A DNA stretch of 38,504 nucleotides, taken from Chromatiales bacterium (GTDB lineage Bacteria; Pseudomonadota; Gammaproteobacteria; Steroidobacterales; GCA-2729495). Below are positions 27,009 through 36,318 of the stretch, in pieces. The DNA lies in contig PBZD01000045.1 in assembly GCA_002729875.1 (NCBI GenBank), positions 1 to 38,504 of the forward strand. The letters are read 5' to 3'. Each line of letters opens with the position of its first letter. Within the stretch, counting starts at the first letter, position 1. The notes below the pieces were generated by a model that ran no database searches, was not told the origin of the DNA, and worked only from the letters and a program-made list of their open reading frames with translations. A program made the translations under genes and the position numbers.

Positions 27009-29216
27009 GTGAAAGGGTTGATGGGTAAAGTAATAGTGAATCCATGGGTACGGATAATTCCGCTGGTTGCCGTTCTGCTGGTCGGTATTGCAGCAATAAT
27101 CGGTTCGGGTGGCGGCAGTGATCCCGGGGTCGATCTGCCGTGGGCGGTAGATAAGACATTCAGTCTTAAGCAGGATGATGTGCTGGAGATTAATGCGGCG
27201 ACATTACTGGATTCCTCTAATAGTTATGTGGTTAACGATCTGGGTGTGGAACCGAGTACTGTTACTGCGACGGCAGCCAGCTGGGGTAATGCGGTAGTTG
27301 TCGATACGCTCATCACTTATACGCCGAATGCCGGGTTTATCGGTGTAGATACAATTGATTACACGATTGAGGATGCTAATAACAACGCTGAATCCGGCAC
27401 CATTACGATTGTTGTTACCGAGTTGATGCCGAGTCCGCGTCAGATTGCTCTCGACAGTGCCAATAATCGTGCGCTGGTAACGGATGATTCCCTGCGGGCT
27501 GTGGTAAGCGTCGATTTGACAACCGGCCTGCAAACTTATTTTTCTACTCCGGTAACGCCGGATGCCGGTAACCCGTTCAGCGCTCCAAACGGTATCGCGG
27601 TCGATACCGTAAATAACCGCGCGTTGGTAACCGATGTTTTTCTTGATGCCGTTATTGCCGTCGATCTGGTGACCGGGGCGCGCACGGTTTTTTCCGATGC
27701 AACCACGCCTGATGCCTCTAATCCGTTCACGTCTCCGGATGCTGTCGTGATAGATGCGGCACATAATCGTGCGCTGATCACCGATTCCGGACTCGGTGCT
27801 GTAGTTGCCGTCGATCTGGATAGCGGTGCCCGGACAATTTTATCGGCTGCGACAACGCCTGATACGGAGAATCCTTTCACTGCACCGACTGGTATCGCAC
27901 TGGATGCAGCGAACAATCGCGCTCTTGTAACGGATCGGGTGCTGGCTGCTGTCATAGCCGTCGATTTGACTACCGGTTCCCGCACCATTCTGTCAGCTGC
28001 AACAACGCCGAATTCGAGAAACGTCTTTGCCGCTCCCAGTGGCATCGTCATCGATGCCGCTAATGACCGGGCGCTCGTTGCTGATCTGGCGCAGGCTGTA
28101 GTTATGGCGGTTGACCTGACGACCGGTGAGCGCAAGGTCGTGTCATCATATTATTTTCCTGATAACCGCAATACCTTCCAGCGTCCCGGGGCGATGGTGC
28201 TGGATGAGGCAGGGGACCGGGCGCTGGTCGTTGATGCGATTCTGGCCAGAATTGTATCCGTTAACCTGGATGCAACCCTCGATAACCGGTTGGGCAAACG
28301 GACGTTCCTGCCAGAGAGTGCGGTGCTGCTGACCGACAACCAGTTGCAGTCGGTCCACGCTATTGTCATCGATGCCGCGCATAACCGCGCGCTGGTAACC
28401 GACAGCGCAATCGATGCGGTGATTGCCGTTGATGCGGTGACCGGGGCGCGAACCATTTTTTCCGATGCGACGACGCCGAGTGATGACAATCCGCTTGCGG
28501 GACCGCTTGGTCTGGCTATCGATTCGGGTAACGGGCGCGCGCTGCTGGTGGATCAAAGCCTGACCTCTGTGCTGGCGGTTGATCTCGTAACGGGTGCGCG
28601 TACCGTCCTGTCTGATGCGACCATTCCTGATGAACAGAATCCGTTTGGTGCGCCGAGCAATATTGTTGTGGACAGTGGTAACAACCGGGCGCTGGTTACT
28701 GATTCGGGGCTGTCTGCCGTCATCGCCGTTGATCTGGTAACCGGTGCGCGCACAATTTTTTCTGATGCAACAATACCGGATGACAGCAATATTCTGCTCA
28801 GCCCCGCTGCGATTGCTCTGGATGCGGCAAATAATCGTGTGCTGGTGGTTGATCCGGGTCAATTGGGGGTTATCGGTATCGATTTGACGACCGGCGTGCG
28901 CACGATCCTGTCCGATGCAACGACACCGGATGATGCAAACCCTTTCAGTTTGCCGTCCGGTATTTTTATCGACACCGCAAACAATCAGGCCCTGGTGGCC
29001 GACCAGTTGCAGATGTCGGTGATTGCCGTTGATCTTGGCACCGGCGCACGGACAATTTTGACAGATAATCAGACTCGTGTTGGCAGCGAGCTATTAGTGC
29101 CGATTGATATTGACGCGGGGTTCGCCGCCGGCGAGGTGTTGGTGCTTGACGAGAATGTGCGCGCCCTTTTCAGTATCCCTGTTGATGATGGCGACCGGAC
29201 TATCGTGTCGCGCTGA
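27009..29216 (+). CDS. Secreted or anchored 12-repeat protein, probable double six-bladed beta-propeller
   Basis: Unrecognised 735-residue protein. A hydrophobic segment at about residues 14-31 (signal peptide or anchor, no lipobox Cys) is followed by GSGGGS and an Ig/cadherin-like domain at about 40-137 (TYTPNAGFIGVDTIDYTIEDANNN). Residues 143-735 are twelve tandem repeats, nearly all exactly 50 residues, with consensus P-x-G-I-x-D-x-A-N-N-R-A-L-V-T-D...AVIAVDL-TGARTILSDATTPD-x-x-NPF. Repeat 6 is longer (56) and divergent, and repeat 12 is truncated (38). The pattern resembles NHL/SMP-30-type propeller blades, giving two sets of six. The start is GTG at 27009 with AGGA 7 nt upstream. The substrate or partner is unknown; extracytoplasmic ligand binding is inferred. 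Confidence 0.75.
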   Translation: MKGLMGKVIVNPWVRIIPLVAVLLVGIAAIIGSGGGSDPGVDLPWAVDKTFSLKQDDVLEINAATLLDSSNSYVVNDLGVEPSTVTATAASWGNAVVVDTLITYTPNAGFIGVDTIDYTIEDANNNAESGTITIVVTELMPSPRQIALDSANNRALVTDDSLRAVVSVDLTTGLQTYFSTPVTPDAGNPFSAPNGIAVDTVNNRALVTDVFLDAVIAVDLVTGARTVFSDATTPDASNPFTSPDAVVIDAAHNRALITDSGLGAVVAVDLDSGARTILSAATTPDTENPFTAPTGIALDAANNRALVTDRVLAAVIAVDLTTGSRTILSAATTPNSRNVFAAPSGIVIDAANDRALVADLAQAVVMAVDLTTGERKVVSSYYFPDNRNTFQRPGAMVLDEAGDRALVVDAILARIVSVNLDATLDNRLGKRTFLPESAVLLTDNQLQSVHAIVIDAAHNRALVTDSAIDAVIAVDAVTGARTIFSDATTPSDDNPLAGPLGLAIDSGNGRALLVDQSLTSVLAVDLVTGARTVLSDATIPDEQNPFGAPSNIVVDSGNNRALVTDSGLSAVIAVDLVTGARTIFSDATIPDDSNILLSPAAIALDAANNRVLVVDPGQLGVIGIDLTTGVRTILSDATTPDDANPFSLPSGIFIDTANNQALVADQLQMSVIAVDLGTGARTILTDNQTRVGSELLVPIDIDAGFAAGEVLVLDENVRALFSIPVDDGDRTIVSR
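27435..29213 (+). repeat. Tandem 150-bp coding repeats
   Basis: Eleven full copies and one partial copy of a 150-bp coding unit run in phase through the propeller-like gene. Copies start at about 27435 and recur every 150 nt, except copy 6 (168 nt), copy 11 (147 nt) and copy 12 (114 nt). Copies 2, 7, 8 and 9 are especially similar in protein sequence (AVIAVD, TGARTxFSDAT), suggesting duplication or gene conversion within the gene. Confidence 0.9.
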
Positions 29217-29234
29217 AAATCTTTTTGCAGAGTC

Positions 29235-29735
29235 ATGTCGCGCGCCAGGCCCGCTTTCATCCAGGTTAGTGCGGCGGTCATCGTGCTGCTGCTCGGGATA
29301 CTGGTTTACCTGCTCGATCGTCCGGATGCCAGTGTGTATCTCATCCCGACCGGCTGGACGTTCGGCACCGGCCTGCCGCCTGTGTTTGGTGGCGCCGGTG
29401 ATTATCTGCCAACTTTTGCACACACCTTTGCCTTTGCCCTGTTCACCTCGGCATTGCTTGAGCCGTGGCGGTGGTCAGGGGTCACGGCCTGTATGGGGTG
29501 GTGGGTTGTCGGCAGCCTGTTTGAGGTTGCGCAAAGCGATGCGTTGGCTGCAGGCATTGCCGAGCGGGTGCCCGGATGGTTTGCTGACTGGCCCTTACTG
29601 GATAATGTCGCCGGCTATTTCATGGCCGGGCATTTCGATTTTCTCGATCTGGTCTCGATTGGGATTGGAGCCGTTAGTGCCTTGGCCGTGATTCGGTTAT
29701 CGCGGAGCCGGCGCACTGGTCGCGCTTGGGAATAA
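29235..29735 (+). CDS. Small inner-membrane protein, VanZ-like
   Basis: A 166-residue membrane protein with about four hydrophobic segments (residues 10-28, 61-76, 82-97 and 136-155). FAHTFAFALFTSALL, the GSLFEVAQ at 93-100 and the later FDFLDLVSIGIGA follow the spacing of VanZ-family motifs (His in the second helix, Glu-x-x-Gln after the third, Asp before the last), but similarity is weak. It starts 18 nt after the repeat-protein stop codon, so the two are probably co-transcribed; the ribosome-binding sequence is poor. VanZ-like proteins have no single established function. The gene is real by position and composition; the family call is tentative. Confidence 0.6.
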   Translation: MSRARPAFIQVSAAVIVLLLGILVYLLDRPDASVYLIPTGWTFGTGLPPVFGGAGDYLPTFAHTFAFALFTSALLEPWRWSGVTACMGWWVVGSLFEVAQSDALAAGIAERVPGWFADWPLLDNVAGYFMAGHFDFLDLVSIGIGAVSALAVIRLSRSRRTGRAWE

Positions 29736-29998
29736 TATAATTAATCAATTACCATAATATTTCTAAAAAAAGAACAATATTTATAAATAGATATTTTGCT
29801 TTCGCTTCCCGGGCTATTGTGGATGTATGCAGGGCAGATTGTAATGAAATAGTCTTATTTCTGTGTTTTTAACGCATGATCGCAGCAATTTACTAACATT
29901 TAGCCGCAATTTAGCCTTATTCTTTGCAGGGATGGCGGCCTGGTTATGCCTGAAAGAATTTCTGGATTAAATATAAAGAATACTTTATATTTACTTTC
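29736..29998. other. AT-rich intergenic region upstream of the methionine-cycle operon
   Basis: A 263-nt gap, strikingly AT-rich in its first 80 nt compared with the moderate-GC neighbours. It holds a 12-bp palindrome TATTTATAAATA (29778-29789) and, at its end, the 11-bp-arm operator-like inverted repeat. No open frame of note, tRNA or GC-rich terminator hairpin was seen, although one would be expected after the VanZ-like gene. Confidence 0.6.
29968..29993. promoter_or_regulatory. Operator-like 11-bp inverted repeat before the SahR-type regulator
   Basis: TAAATATAAAG (29968-29978) and CTTTATATTTA (29983-29993) are exact reverse complements with a 4-nt spacer AATA. The site ends 5 nt before the ATG of the ArsR-type regulator and covers a possible -10 hexamer TATATT (29986-29991). 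Palindromes of this size and AT content are typical ArsR-family operators, so autoregulation of the regulator-metF-metH operon is inferred. There is no Shine-Dalgarno sequence between the site and the ATG. Confidence 0.7.
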
Positions 29999-30943
29999 AT
30001 GACGTTGATGGCAGCCATTCAAACGCTTAAGGCCGCTGCGGATCCGACTCGCTTGCGGTTGCTGGCCTTGCTTGCTAACGGCGAGGCAACCGTGGGTGAG
30101 TTACAGGAAATTCTTCAACAGAGTCAGCCCAGGGTATCGCGGCATCTTCGCCTGCTTGATGAGGCCGGTCTGGTGGTGAAATTTCGCGACGATCACTGGA
30201 TTTATTATCGCCTGGCCGGCACGGCTACGGCAGTGGCGATAGTCACCGAGTTGCTGGACCTGATCGCTAGCGACGATGAGATTGTTGAATCCGATCGTGC
30301 GGCGCTGGACCGGGTCAAAAACAATCGTGAGCGTGAAGTTTTCAGGCTGCAGGCACTGACTGCAGTCGGTGCAGCCGGGCGCCCCTCTGTGGAGAGTTTT
30401 AGCGAAGCATTTGATGAATGTATCGGCGATCAACGCTTTGCTGATGTGCTGGATGTGGGCTGTGGCGGCGGCATGTTATTGCGCCTGCTCGGCCAACGTG
30501 CACGCCGGGCGGTTGGCATCGACATTTCGCGACGTATGCGTTTGTTGGCAAGATCACGCCTGCACCGGGCTGGTCTTGCAAATTGCACGGTACGCAAGGG
30601 CGATCTGATGAAACTGCCGTTTGCCGATGATTCGTTTGACCTGGTGGTTCTTGACGAGGTGCTGGGCGAATTTGAGGATATTTTGACCGGCCTGAATGAA
30701 GCGCAGCGGGTGCTGCGTCCTGCCGGTCAGTTGCTGGTTGCCGACCGGCTGCGACCCGTTGCGCGGCAGTTACCTGGGCAGCGTGGCGGCATCAGGTTGA
30801 TTGAGAATCAACTGACCGCGATGCTGTCCGAACTTGGCTACCGTATCGCGCACCGTATCTGGTTCCCGGGCAAGGTCATGGAATACGCCTTGTTTGCGGC
30901 AATACCCGACAACCTGCAACAAAGGACAGGAACATATGGCTGA
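29999..30943 (+). CDS. ArsR-family HTH / SAM-methyltransferase fusion regulator, SahR type
   Basis: A 314-residue regulator. The N-terminal winged helix spans about residues 5-75 (AAADPTRLRLLALLANGEATVGEL, QSQPRVSRHLRLLDEAGLV). The C-terminal domain is a class I methyltransferase fold with VLDVGCGGG at 150-158, GIDIS at 173-177 and LPFADDSFDLVVLDEVL. It lacks the ArsR arsenic-binding cysteine motif. The family SahR controls S-adenosylhomocysteine/methionine-cycle genes, and a SAM/SAH-binding domain fused to the HTH would suit direct sensing of SAH. It overlaps metF by 8 nt and is followed by metH, which strongly supports this role. Whether the methyltransferase domain is catalytic is unknown. 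Confidence 0.88.
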   Translation: MTLMAAIQTLKAAADPTRLRLLALLANGEATVGELQEILQQSQPRVSRHLRLLDEAGLVVKFRDDHWIYYRLAGTATAVAIVTELLDLIASDDEIVESDRAALDRVKNNREREVFRLQALTAVGAAGRPSVESFSEAFDECIGDQRFADVLDVGCGGGMLLRLLGQRARRAVGIDISRRMRLLARSRLHRAGLANCTVRKGDLMKLPFADDSFDLVVLDEVLGEFEDILTGLNEAQRVLRPAGQLLVADRLRPVARQLPGQRGGIRLIENQLTAMLSELGYRIAHRIWFPGKVMEYALFAAIPDNLQQRTGTYG

Positions 30944-31814
30944 CACCGACAGACTGCAGGTGTCGTTCGAGTTTTTTCCACCGAACACGCCGGCCATGGA
31001 AACCACCCTGTGGAACTCAATCCAGCGACTCGCACCGCTGCGGCCGCGCTTTGTGTCGGTTACCTATGGTGCGGATGGTTCTACGCGTGATCGTACCCAT
31101 CGTATCGTCAGCCGGATTGGTGCCGAGACGGGTTTACGCGCAGCACCGCACCTGACCTGCGTCGGATCGACGGCCGCAGAGATACAGGCGGTTGCCCGGC
31201 GATACTGGGATGAAGGCATTAGAGATATCGTTGCATTACGTGGCGACCCACCGGCCGATGCAGAGAAATATGAACCGCATCCTGACGGCTATGAGTACGG
31301 TGTAGATCTCGTGGTCGGTTTGCGTGAGGTTGCCGAGTTCGAGATTTCTGTCGCCGCTTACCCGGAGGTGCATCCGGAGGCTCCCAGCGCGGCGTTTGAT
31401 ATGGATTGTCTCAAGCGCAAGCTGGATGCCGGTGCGACACGGGCGATTACCCAGTTTTTCTTTGATGTAGATAATTTTCTGCGCTTCCGCGATCAATGCA
31501 TTGCTTGCGGCATCAGTGCTTCGATCGTGCCCGGTATTCTGCCGATCGGCAAGTTTCCGCAGTTGCTGAGGTTTGCAAAGATGTGCGGCGCCAGCGTACC
31601 TCAATGGCTGCATGAACGTTTCGAAGGGCTCGATGATGATGCCGAGACACGGCAAATGATCTCGGCAAATATTGCCATCGAGGCCGCAGAACGCATGCGG
31701 GCAGAGGGCATTAATGAGTTTCATTTTTATACACTGAACCGGGCGGAACAGACCTATGCGATCTGTCATGCGCTAGGTATTCGACCGCAAAATGACCCGC
31801 CTGATGACGGTTGA
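30936..31814 (+). CDS. metF: 5,10-methylenetetrahydrofolate reductase
   Basis: FAD-dependent reduction of methylene-THF to 5-methyl-THF, the methyl donor for MetH. From the ATG at 30936 it is 292 residues (E. coli MetF 296). It begins QVSFEFFPPNTPAMETTLW and carries FVSVTYGADGSTRDRT, HLTCVGST, DIVALRGDPP and the late GATRAITQFFFD, the folate/FAD site blocks. The start is behind AAAGGACAGG and overlaps the regulator stop by 8 nt. Longer in-frame extension to 30834 lies inside the regulator and was rejected. Confidence 0.97.
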   Translation: MADTDRLQVSFEFFPPNTPAMETTLWNSIQRLAPLRPRFVSVTYGADGSTRDRTHRIVSRIGAETGLRAAPHLTCVGSTAAEIQAVARRYWDEGIRDIVALRGDPPADAEKYEPHPDGYEYGVDLVVGLREVAEFEISVAAYPEVHPEAPSAAFDMDCLKRKLDAGATRAITQFFFDVDNFLRFRDQCIACGISASIVPGILPIGKFPQLLRFAKMCGASVPQWLHERFEGLDDDAETRQMISANIAIEAAERMRAEGINEFHFYTLNRAEQTYAICHALGIRPQNDPPDDG

Positions 31815-31824
31815 GTAACCCGAC

Positions 31825-34800
31825 ATGGCCAGGCAAAATTTTCTGCAACTCATCAGGCTGCTCGAAGAACGCATTGTGTTCCTTGACGGAGCAATGGGGA
31901 CGATGATTCAGGCCTGTGAGCTTGTTGAGGACGATTATCGTGGCGAACGTTTTGCTGCAACGTCAATCGAACTCAAGGGTAATCACGACTTGTTGAGTCT
32001 CACGCGTCCCGACATTATTACCGGTATCCACACGGCATTTCTGGATGCCGGTGCTGACATCATTGCAACCAATACTTTTAACAGCAATGCTCCGGCGCTG
32101 GCGGATTACGGTCTCGAAGAATGTGTCGCTGAACTGAATCATGCTTCAGCACAACTGGCTCGTGCGGCTGCCGACAAGGTCGCCGCAGCCACCGGCACGC
32201 CGCGTTTTGTCGCCGGTGTGCTCGGGCCGACCAATCGAACGGCGTCAATTTCGCCGGATGTCAACGATCCCGGGTTGCGGAATATTCTATTCGATGAACT
32301 TGCCGAGACTTATGGTGAGGGTGCCCGGGCATTACTGGAGGGCGGCGCCGACTTCCTGCTGGTTGAAACTATTTTTGACACCTTGAATGCGAAGGCTGCG
32401 CTCTATGCAATTGCCCGGCTTGGCGATGAACTGGGTGGCAAAATACCGTTGATGATTTCCGGCACCATTACCGATGCTTCGGGGCGAACGCTGTCCGGGC
32501 AGACGGTTGAAGCATTCTGGAATTCGGTGCGCCATAGCGAACCGTTCCTGATCGGCCTGAACTGCGCACTGGGGGCCGCGGAATTGCGACCCTGGTTGAC
32601 GGAGTTATCGGTGGTGGCCGACACCCGCGTGAGTTGCCATCCGAATGCAGGCCTGCCCAATGAATTTGGTGGTTATGACCAAACGCCCGGGATGATGGCG
32701 GAGATTCTCGCCGACTTTGCCGAGCAGGGCCTGGTCAACCTGGTCGGAGGATGCTGCGGGACACAACCGGCACATATTGCGGCGATCATCAAAGCGCTGG
32801 CCGGTAAAGCGCCAAGACCCGTGCCGCAAATTCCGGTCAGGCTGCGTCTTAGCGGCCTTGAGCCGATGAGTGTCGGCCCTGATTCGCTGTTCGTTAATGT
32901 CGGTGAACGTACCAACGTTGCCGGTTCGGCGAAGTTCAAGCGGCTGATCGCTGAAGACAATTATGCCGAGGCGCTGTCGGTTGCGCTGCAACAGGTCGAT
33001 AGCGGCGCGCAGATTATCGATGTCAATATGGATGAGGGCATGCTCGATTCCGTTCGCGCAATGGATCGGTTTCTGAAACTGGTGGCGACCGAGCCCAGTA
33101 TTGCACGGGTGCCGATGATGGTCGATTCCTCGCGCTGGGAAGTTATTGAGACCGGTTTGAAATGTATCCAGGGCAAGGCCGTCGTAAATTCGATCAGCCT
33201 GAAGGAAGGTGAGCAGTTGTTTCTCGTGCAGGCGCGTGAGATTCGTCGGCATGGAGCCGCTGTTATCGTCATGGCGTTCGATGAGGAAGGTCAGGCTGAG
33301 ACCGCCGAGCGGCGGATCGAGATTTGCTCACGGGCCTATCGGTTACTGACTGAAGAAGCAGATTTCCGGCCTGAGGATATTATTTTTGATCCGAATGTGT
33401 TCGCCGTTGCAACTGGCATTGAAGAACATAATGATTACGGCCGTTCGTTTATTGAGGCAACCAGACTGATCAAGGCCGGCTTGCCGTATGCGCTGGTCAG
33501 CGGTGGTGTCAGTAACGTGTCGTTCTCATTTCGTGGTAACAACCCCGTCCGCGAGGCTATGCACTCCGTGTTCTTGTTCCACGCGATCAAGGTCGGTATG
33601 GACATGGGCATAGTCAACGCCGGGCAACTGACCATCTATGACGAGATTCCGGCTGAACTGCGTGATGCCGCCGAGGATGTGATTCTGAACCGGCGTGACG
33701 ATGCGACCGAGCGACTGCTTGAGATAGCCGGCAAGTATCGTGATGAAGGTGGCGCAGTGGTAAAGGCCATCGACCAGGAGTGGCGTGGGTGGCCGGTCGA
33801 CAAGCGGCTCGAACATGCGCTGGTCAAGGGTATTGACGGGTTCATCATTGAAGATACCGAGGAGGCGAGGGGTAAGGCGGAACGCCCAATTGAAATTATT
33901 GAAGGGCCGTTAATGAGCGGCATGAATATCGTGGGTGATCTGTTCGGTGCGGGAAAAATGTTTTTGCCGCAGGTGGTCAAGTCTGCGCGGGTCATGAAAA
34001 AGTCGGTGGGCTACCTCGTGCCGTATATCGAAGCCGAGCAGGGTGGCGAACAGCGGAAGCTGGCAAAAATTATCATGGCCACGGTAAAGGGTGATGTGCA
34101 TGACATCGGCAAGAACATCGTCAGTGTCGTACTCCAGTGCAACAACTTCGAGGTTATTGATCTCGGCGTTATGGTGCCCCGTGAGCGTATCCTTGAGGCC
34201 GCTCGCCGCGAGCAGGCCGACATCATTGGCCTGTCCGGTCTGATCACGCCTTCCCTGGAAGAGATGGTGCAGGTTGCGAGTGAGTTACAGCGCCAGAATT
34301 TAGATGTGCCGTTATTGATCGGCGGGGCGACGACTTCACCGGCGCATACATCGGTAAAGATCGACCCGCAATATGATGGAGCCGTGATCTATGTCAAGGA
34401 TGCATCACGTTCAGTGGGCATCGCGCAGAAATTGATTAGTTCGACCGACAAGGCCGGTTATATAGAGTCGGTCAAACAGGCATGTAAGCAACGCCGCGAA
34501 CGACACGAAAACATGACCCGGCTCGCGCCGCAGCTTGGTATCGGGCAGGCGCGCGCCAATCGTGCGGTTATCGACTGGAGTCATGCACCGAAGCCGCCGA
34601 CATTTACCGGCATCCGTGTGATAGATGATATTCCGCTGACTACTCTTGTAGATTACATCGACTGGATGCCTTTCTTTAATGCATGGGAGTTCCACGGCAA
34701 GTATCCTGCGATTCTTGACGACGATATTGTTGGCGAGGCGGCGAGCAATTTATATCGCGATGCACAGGCCATGCTCGCCCAGGCTATGGATGAAGGGTGG

Positions 34801-35517
34801 CTGCGGTCGCGCGCCGTGGTCGGCTTCTTCCCGGCCAATTCGGTTGGGGACGATATTGTTGTGTGCAGCGATGAGTCACGTGAAACGTCGCTTGCAACCT
34901 TGCACCAGTTGCGCCAGCAACGGCTTAAGCCGGAAGGGCAACCGAGTTTATGCCTGGCTGATTTCATTGCGCCGGGCGATGCCGGATGTGCCGATTACAT
35001 CGGTGCATTTGCGTTAACTGCCGGGCTTGGCATGGAGCTGCAGGTTGCCGCTTTTGAGCAGCAGCAAGATGATTACAGCGCAATTTTACTCAGGGCACTG
35101 GCTGACCGGCTGGCCGAGGCCTGTGCGGAGTACCTGCATGAGCGGGTGCGTAAAGAATTTTGGGGTTACGCCAGTGGCGAGCAGCATGGCAATCAGGCTT
35201 TAATCGATGAGGCCTACCAGGGCATTCGGCCGGCGCCCGGCTACCCGGCCTGTCCGGATCATATGGAAAAGACCACGTTGTGGCAGTTGCTTGACGTGCA
35301 GCGCAACACAGGCATTGAATTAACGGAAACCTATGCAATGTATCCGGCCGCGTCGGTTAGCGGCTGGTATTTTGCGCATCCGGAAGCGAAGTATTTCCAG
35401 GTTGGCAAGATTGGTCGTGATCAGGCTGAAGACTATGCGCAGCGCAAGGGCCTGTCGTTAGCTACGGTTGAGCGCTGGTTGGCGGTAAATTTGGGCTACG
35501 ACTCGCACGACGCATGA
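31825..35517 (+). CDS. metH: Cobalamin-dependent methionine synthase
   Basis: Transfers a methyl group from methyl-THF via cobalamin to homocysteine. It is 1230 residues, with all four modules: homocysteine domain (about 1-325; zinc ligands Cys247, Cys310 and Cys311), pterin domain (about 355-610; [17 protein letters not shown]), cap and B12 domain (about 650-890; DVHDIGKN with His759) and the AdoMet reactivation domain to the end ([12 protein letters not shown]). The key residues fall at the same numbers as in E. coli MetH. It begins 10 nt after metF. No cobalamin riboswitch precedes it; control is probably through the upstream operator. Confidence 0.98.
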   Translation: MARQNFLQLIRLLEERIVFLDGAMGTMIQACELVEDDYRGERFAATSIELKGNHDLLSLTRPDIITGIHTAFLDAGADIIATNTFNSNAPALADYGLEECVAELNHASAQLARAAADKVAAATGTPRFVAGVLGPTNRTASISPDVNDPGLRNILFDELAETYGEGARALLEGGADFLLVETIFDTLNAKAALYAIARLGDELGGKIPLMISGTITDASGRTLSGQTVEAFWNSVRHSEPFLIGLNCALGAAELRPWLTELSVVADTRVSCHPNAGLPNEFGGYDQTPGMMAEILADFAEQGLVNLVGGCCGTQPAHIAAIIKALAGKAPRPVPQIPVRLRLSGLEPMSVGPDSLFVNVGERTNVAGSAKFKRLIAEDNYAEALSVALQQVDSGAQIIDVNMDEGMLDSVRAMDRFLKLVATEPSIARVPMMVDSSRWEVIETGLKCIQGKAVVNSISLKEGEQLFLVQAREIRRHGAAVIVMAFDEEGQAETAERRIEICSRAYRLLTEEADFRPEDIIFDPNVFAVATGIEEHNDYGRSFIEATRLIKAGLPYALVSGGVSNVSFSFRGNNPVREAMHSVFLFHAIKVGMDMGIVNAGQLTIYDEIPAELRDAAEDVILNRRDDATERLLEIAGKYRDEGGAVVKAIDQEWRGWPVDKRLEHALVKGIDGFIIEDTEEARGKAERPIEIIEGPLMSGMNIVGDLFGAGKMFLPQVVKSARVMKKSVGYLVPYIEAEQGGEQRKLAKIIMATVKGDVHDIGKNIVSVVLQCNNFEVIDLGVMVPRERILEAARREQADIIGLSGLITPSLEEMVQVASELQRQNLDVPLLIGGATTSPAHTSVKIDPQYDGAVIYVKDASRSVGIAQKLISSTDKAGYIESVKQACKQRRERHENMTRLAPQLGIGQARANRAVIDWSHAPKPPTFTGIRVIDDIPLTTLVDYIDWMPFFNAWEFHGKYPAILDDDIVGEAASNLYRDAQAMLAQAMDEGWLRSRAVVGFFPANSVGDDIVVCSDESRETSLATLHQLRQQRLKPEGQPSLCLADFIAPGDAGCADYIGAFALTAGLGMELQVAAFEQQQDDYSAILLRALADRLAEACAEYLHERVRKEFWGYASGEQHGNQALIDEAYQGIRPAPGYPACPDHMEKTTLWQLLDVQRNTGIELTETYAMYPAASVSGWYFAHPEAKYFQVGKIGRDQAEDYAQRKGLSLATVERWLAVNLGYDSHDA

Positions 35518-35538
35518 CGGTGCTGCTGTGATCCTGAA

Positions 35539-36288
35539 TTAATTATCTGCCCCGCAAACCGGGCAATCAGTGCGCTGCCTGATGCCGAGGGTTTTCGTCG
35601 AGCCCGCCAGCGCATCATAGACCCAGAGTCTGCCGGCCAGCTGTGAGTCGAGACCAAGCAGGATTTTGGTGGCCTCGGTCGCCATCATGCAGCCGATTGT
35701 GCCGACCACTGGTGCGAGTATGCCTTGCCCTGCGCAACTTTCCAGATTTTCGTCGGCTTCCGTGTACAGGCAGTTGTAACAGGGGCCATCGGCTTGATCG
35801 TGACGAAACACCGTGAGTTGACCTTCGAAGCGAATTGCAGCGCCGGTGATAAGGGGTGTTCTGCTTAGTTTGCAGGCCCGGTTGATCATCCCGCGGGTTA
35901 CGAAATTATCCGTACAATCGAGTACGACATCACTGTTGGTCGCAGCCTCGAGTAATTCGGCTGCAGCAAGACGTTGATTGAGTTCATTTATCCGGGTGGC
36001 AGGATTGAACTGTTGCAGGCGTCGGGCGGTTGCTGTCGTCTTGAATTCATCGACATCTTGTTCGTCAAACAGAATCTGGCGCGGCAGGTTGGTGATGTCG
36101 ACGCGATCAAAATCGTTGATTGTTAATTGCCCGATGCCCGTGTTGGCGATATACAGTGAGGCGGCACTGCCAAGTCCGCCCAGGCCGATGATGAGGGCGT
36201 GACCGTTGGTGAGCCGTTGTTGTCCGCTGGCACCGATTTGCGGCAAGGTGATCTGGCGGGCAAAACGTGGGGTTTGATCTGTCGGCAT
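35539..36288 (-). CDS. moeB: Molybdopterin-synthase adenylyltransferase / ThiF-HesA family E1-like enzyme
   Basis: Activates the C-terminal glycine of a ubiquitin-like sulfur carrier (MoaD or ThiS) by adenylation. It is 249 residues with the nucleotide motif IIGLGGLGS, the DFDRVDITNLPRQILF block, LDCTDNFVTRGMIN and two zinc-binding CxxC pairs (CYNC near 175, CPVC at the C-terminus). MoeB and ThiF cannot be separated by sequence alone; the position after prmC matches the prfA-prmC-moeB arrangement of gammaproteobacteria. It is convergent with metH, only 21 nt between stops, with no clear terminator. Confidence 0.88.
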   Translation of the reverse strand: MPTDQTPRFARQITLPQIGASGQQRLTNGHALIIGLGGLGSAASLYIANTGIGQLTINDFDRVDITNLPRQILFDEQDVDEFKTTATARRLQQFNPATRINELNQRLAAAELLEAATNSDVVLDCTDNFVTRGMINRACKLSRTPLITGAAIRFEGQLTVFRHDQADGPCYNCLYTEADENLESCAGQGILAPVVGTIGCMMATEATKILLGLDSQLAGRLWVYDALAGSTKTLGIRQRTDCPVCGADN

Positions 36289-36300
36289 GCTGCGATTCTA

Positions 36301-36318
36301 GCAGCCCGGGGGGGCTGC
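36301..36318 (-). other. GC-rich stem-loop between prmC and moeB
   Basis: GCAGCCC (36301-36307) and GGGCTGC (36312-36318) form a perfect 7-bp stem with a 4-nt loop. On the transcribed minus strand it lies 15 nt after the prmC stop and 12 nt before the moeB ATG, followed by TAGAATC rather than a T-run. No good ribosome-binding site exists between it and the ATG, so it may lower or condition moeB translation. Confidence 0.5.

Noticed and set aside
27204-28862. Long minus-strand open frames (up to 238 codons) opposite the repeat protein, with repetitive sequence.
   Set aside because: They are antisense shadows of the 150-bp coding repeats; the plus frame has a start, export segment, regular domain pattern and one continuous 735-codon frame.
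27435-29213. Regular 150-bp spacing that could suggest a CRISPR-like or satellite array.
   Set aside because: The units are translated in one frame, diverge as protein repeats do, and lack short identical repeats with unique spacers.
31815-31824. Cobalamin riboswitch before metH.
   Set aside because: Only 10 nt separate metF and metH and nothing in the operon leader resembles a B12 box; the upstream control site is the palindrome at 29968-29993.
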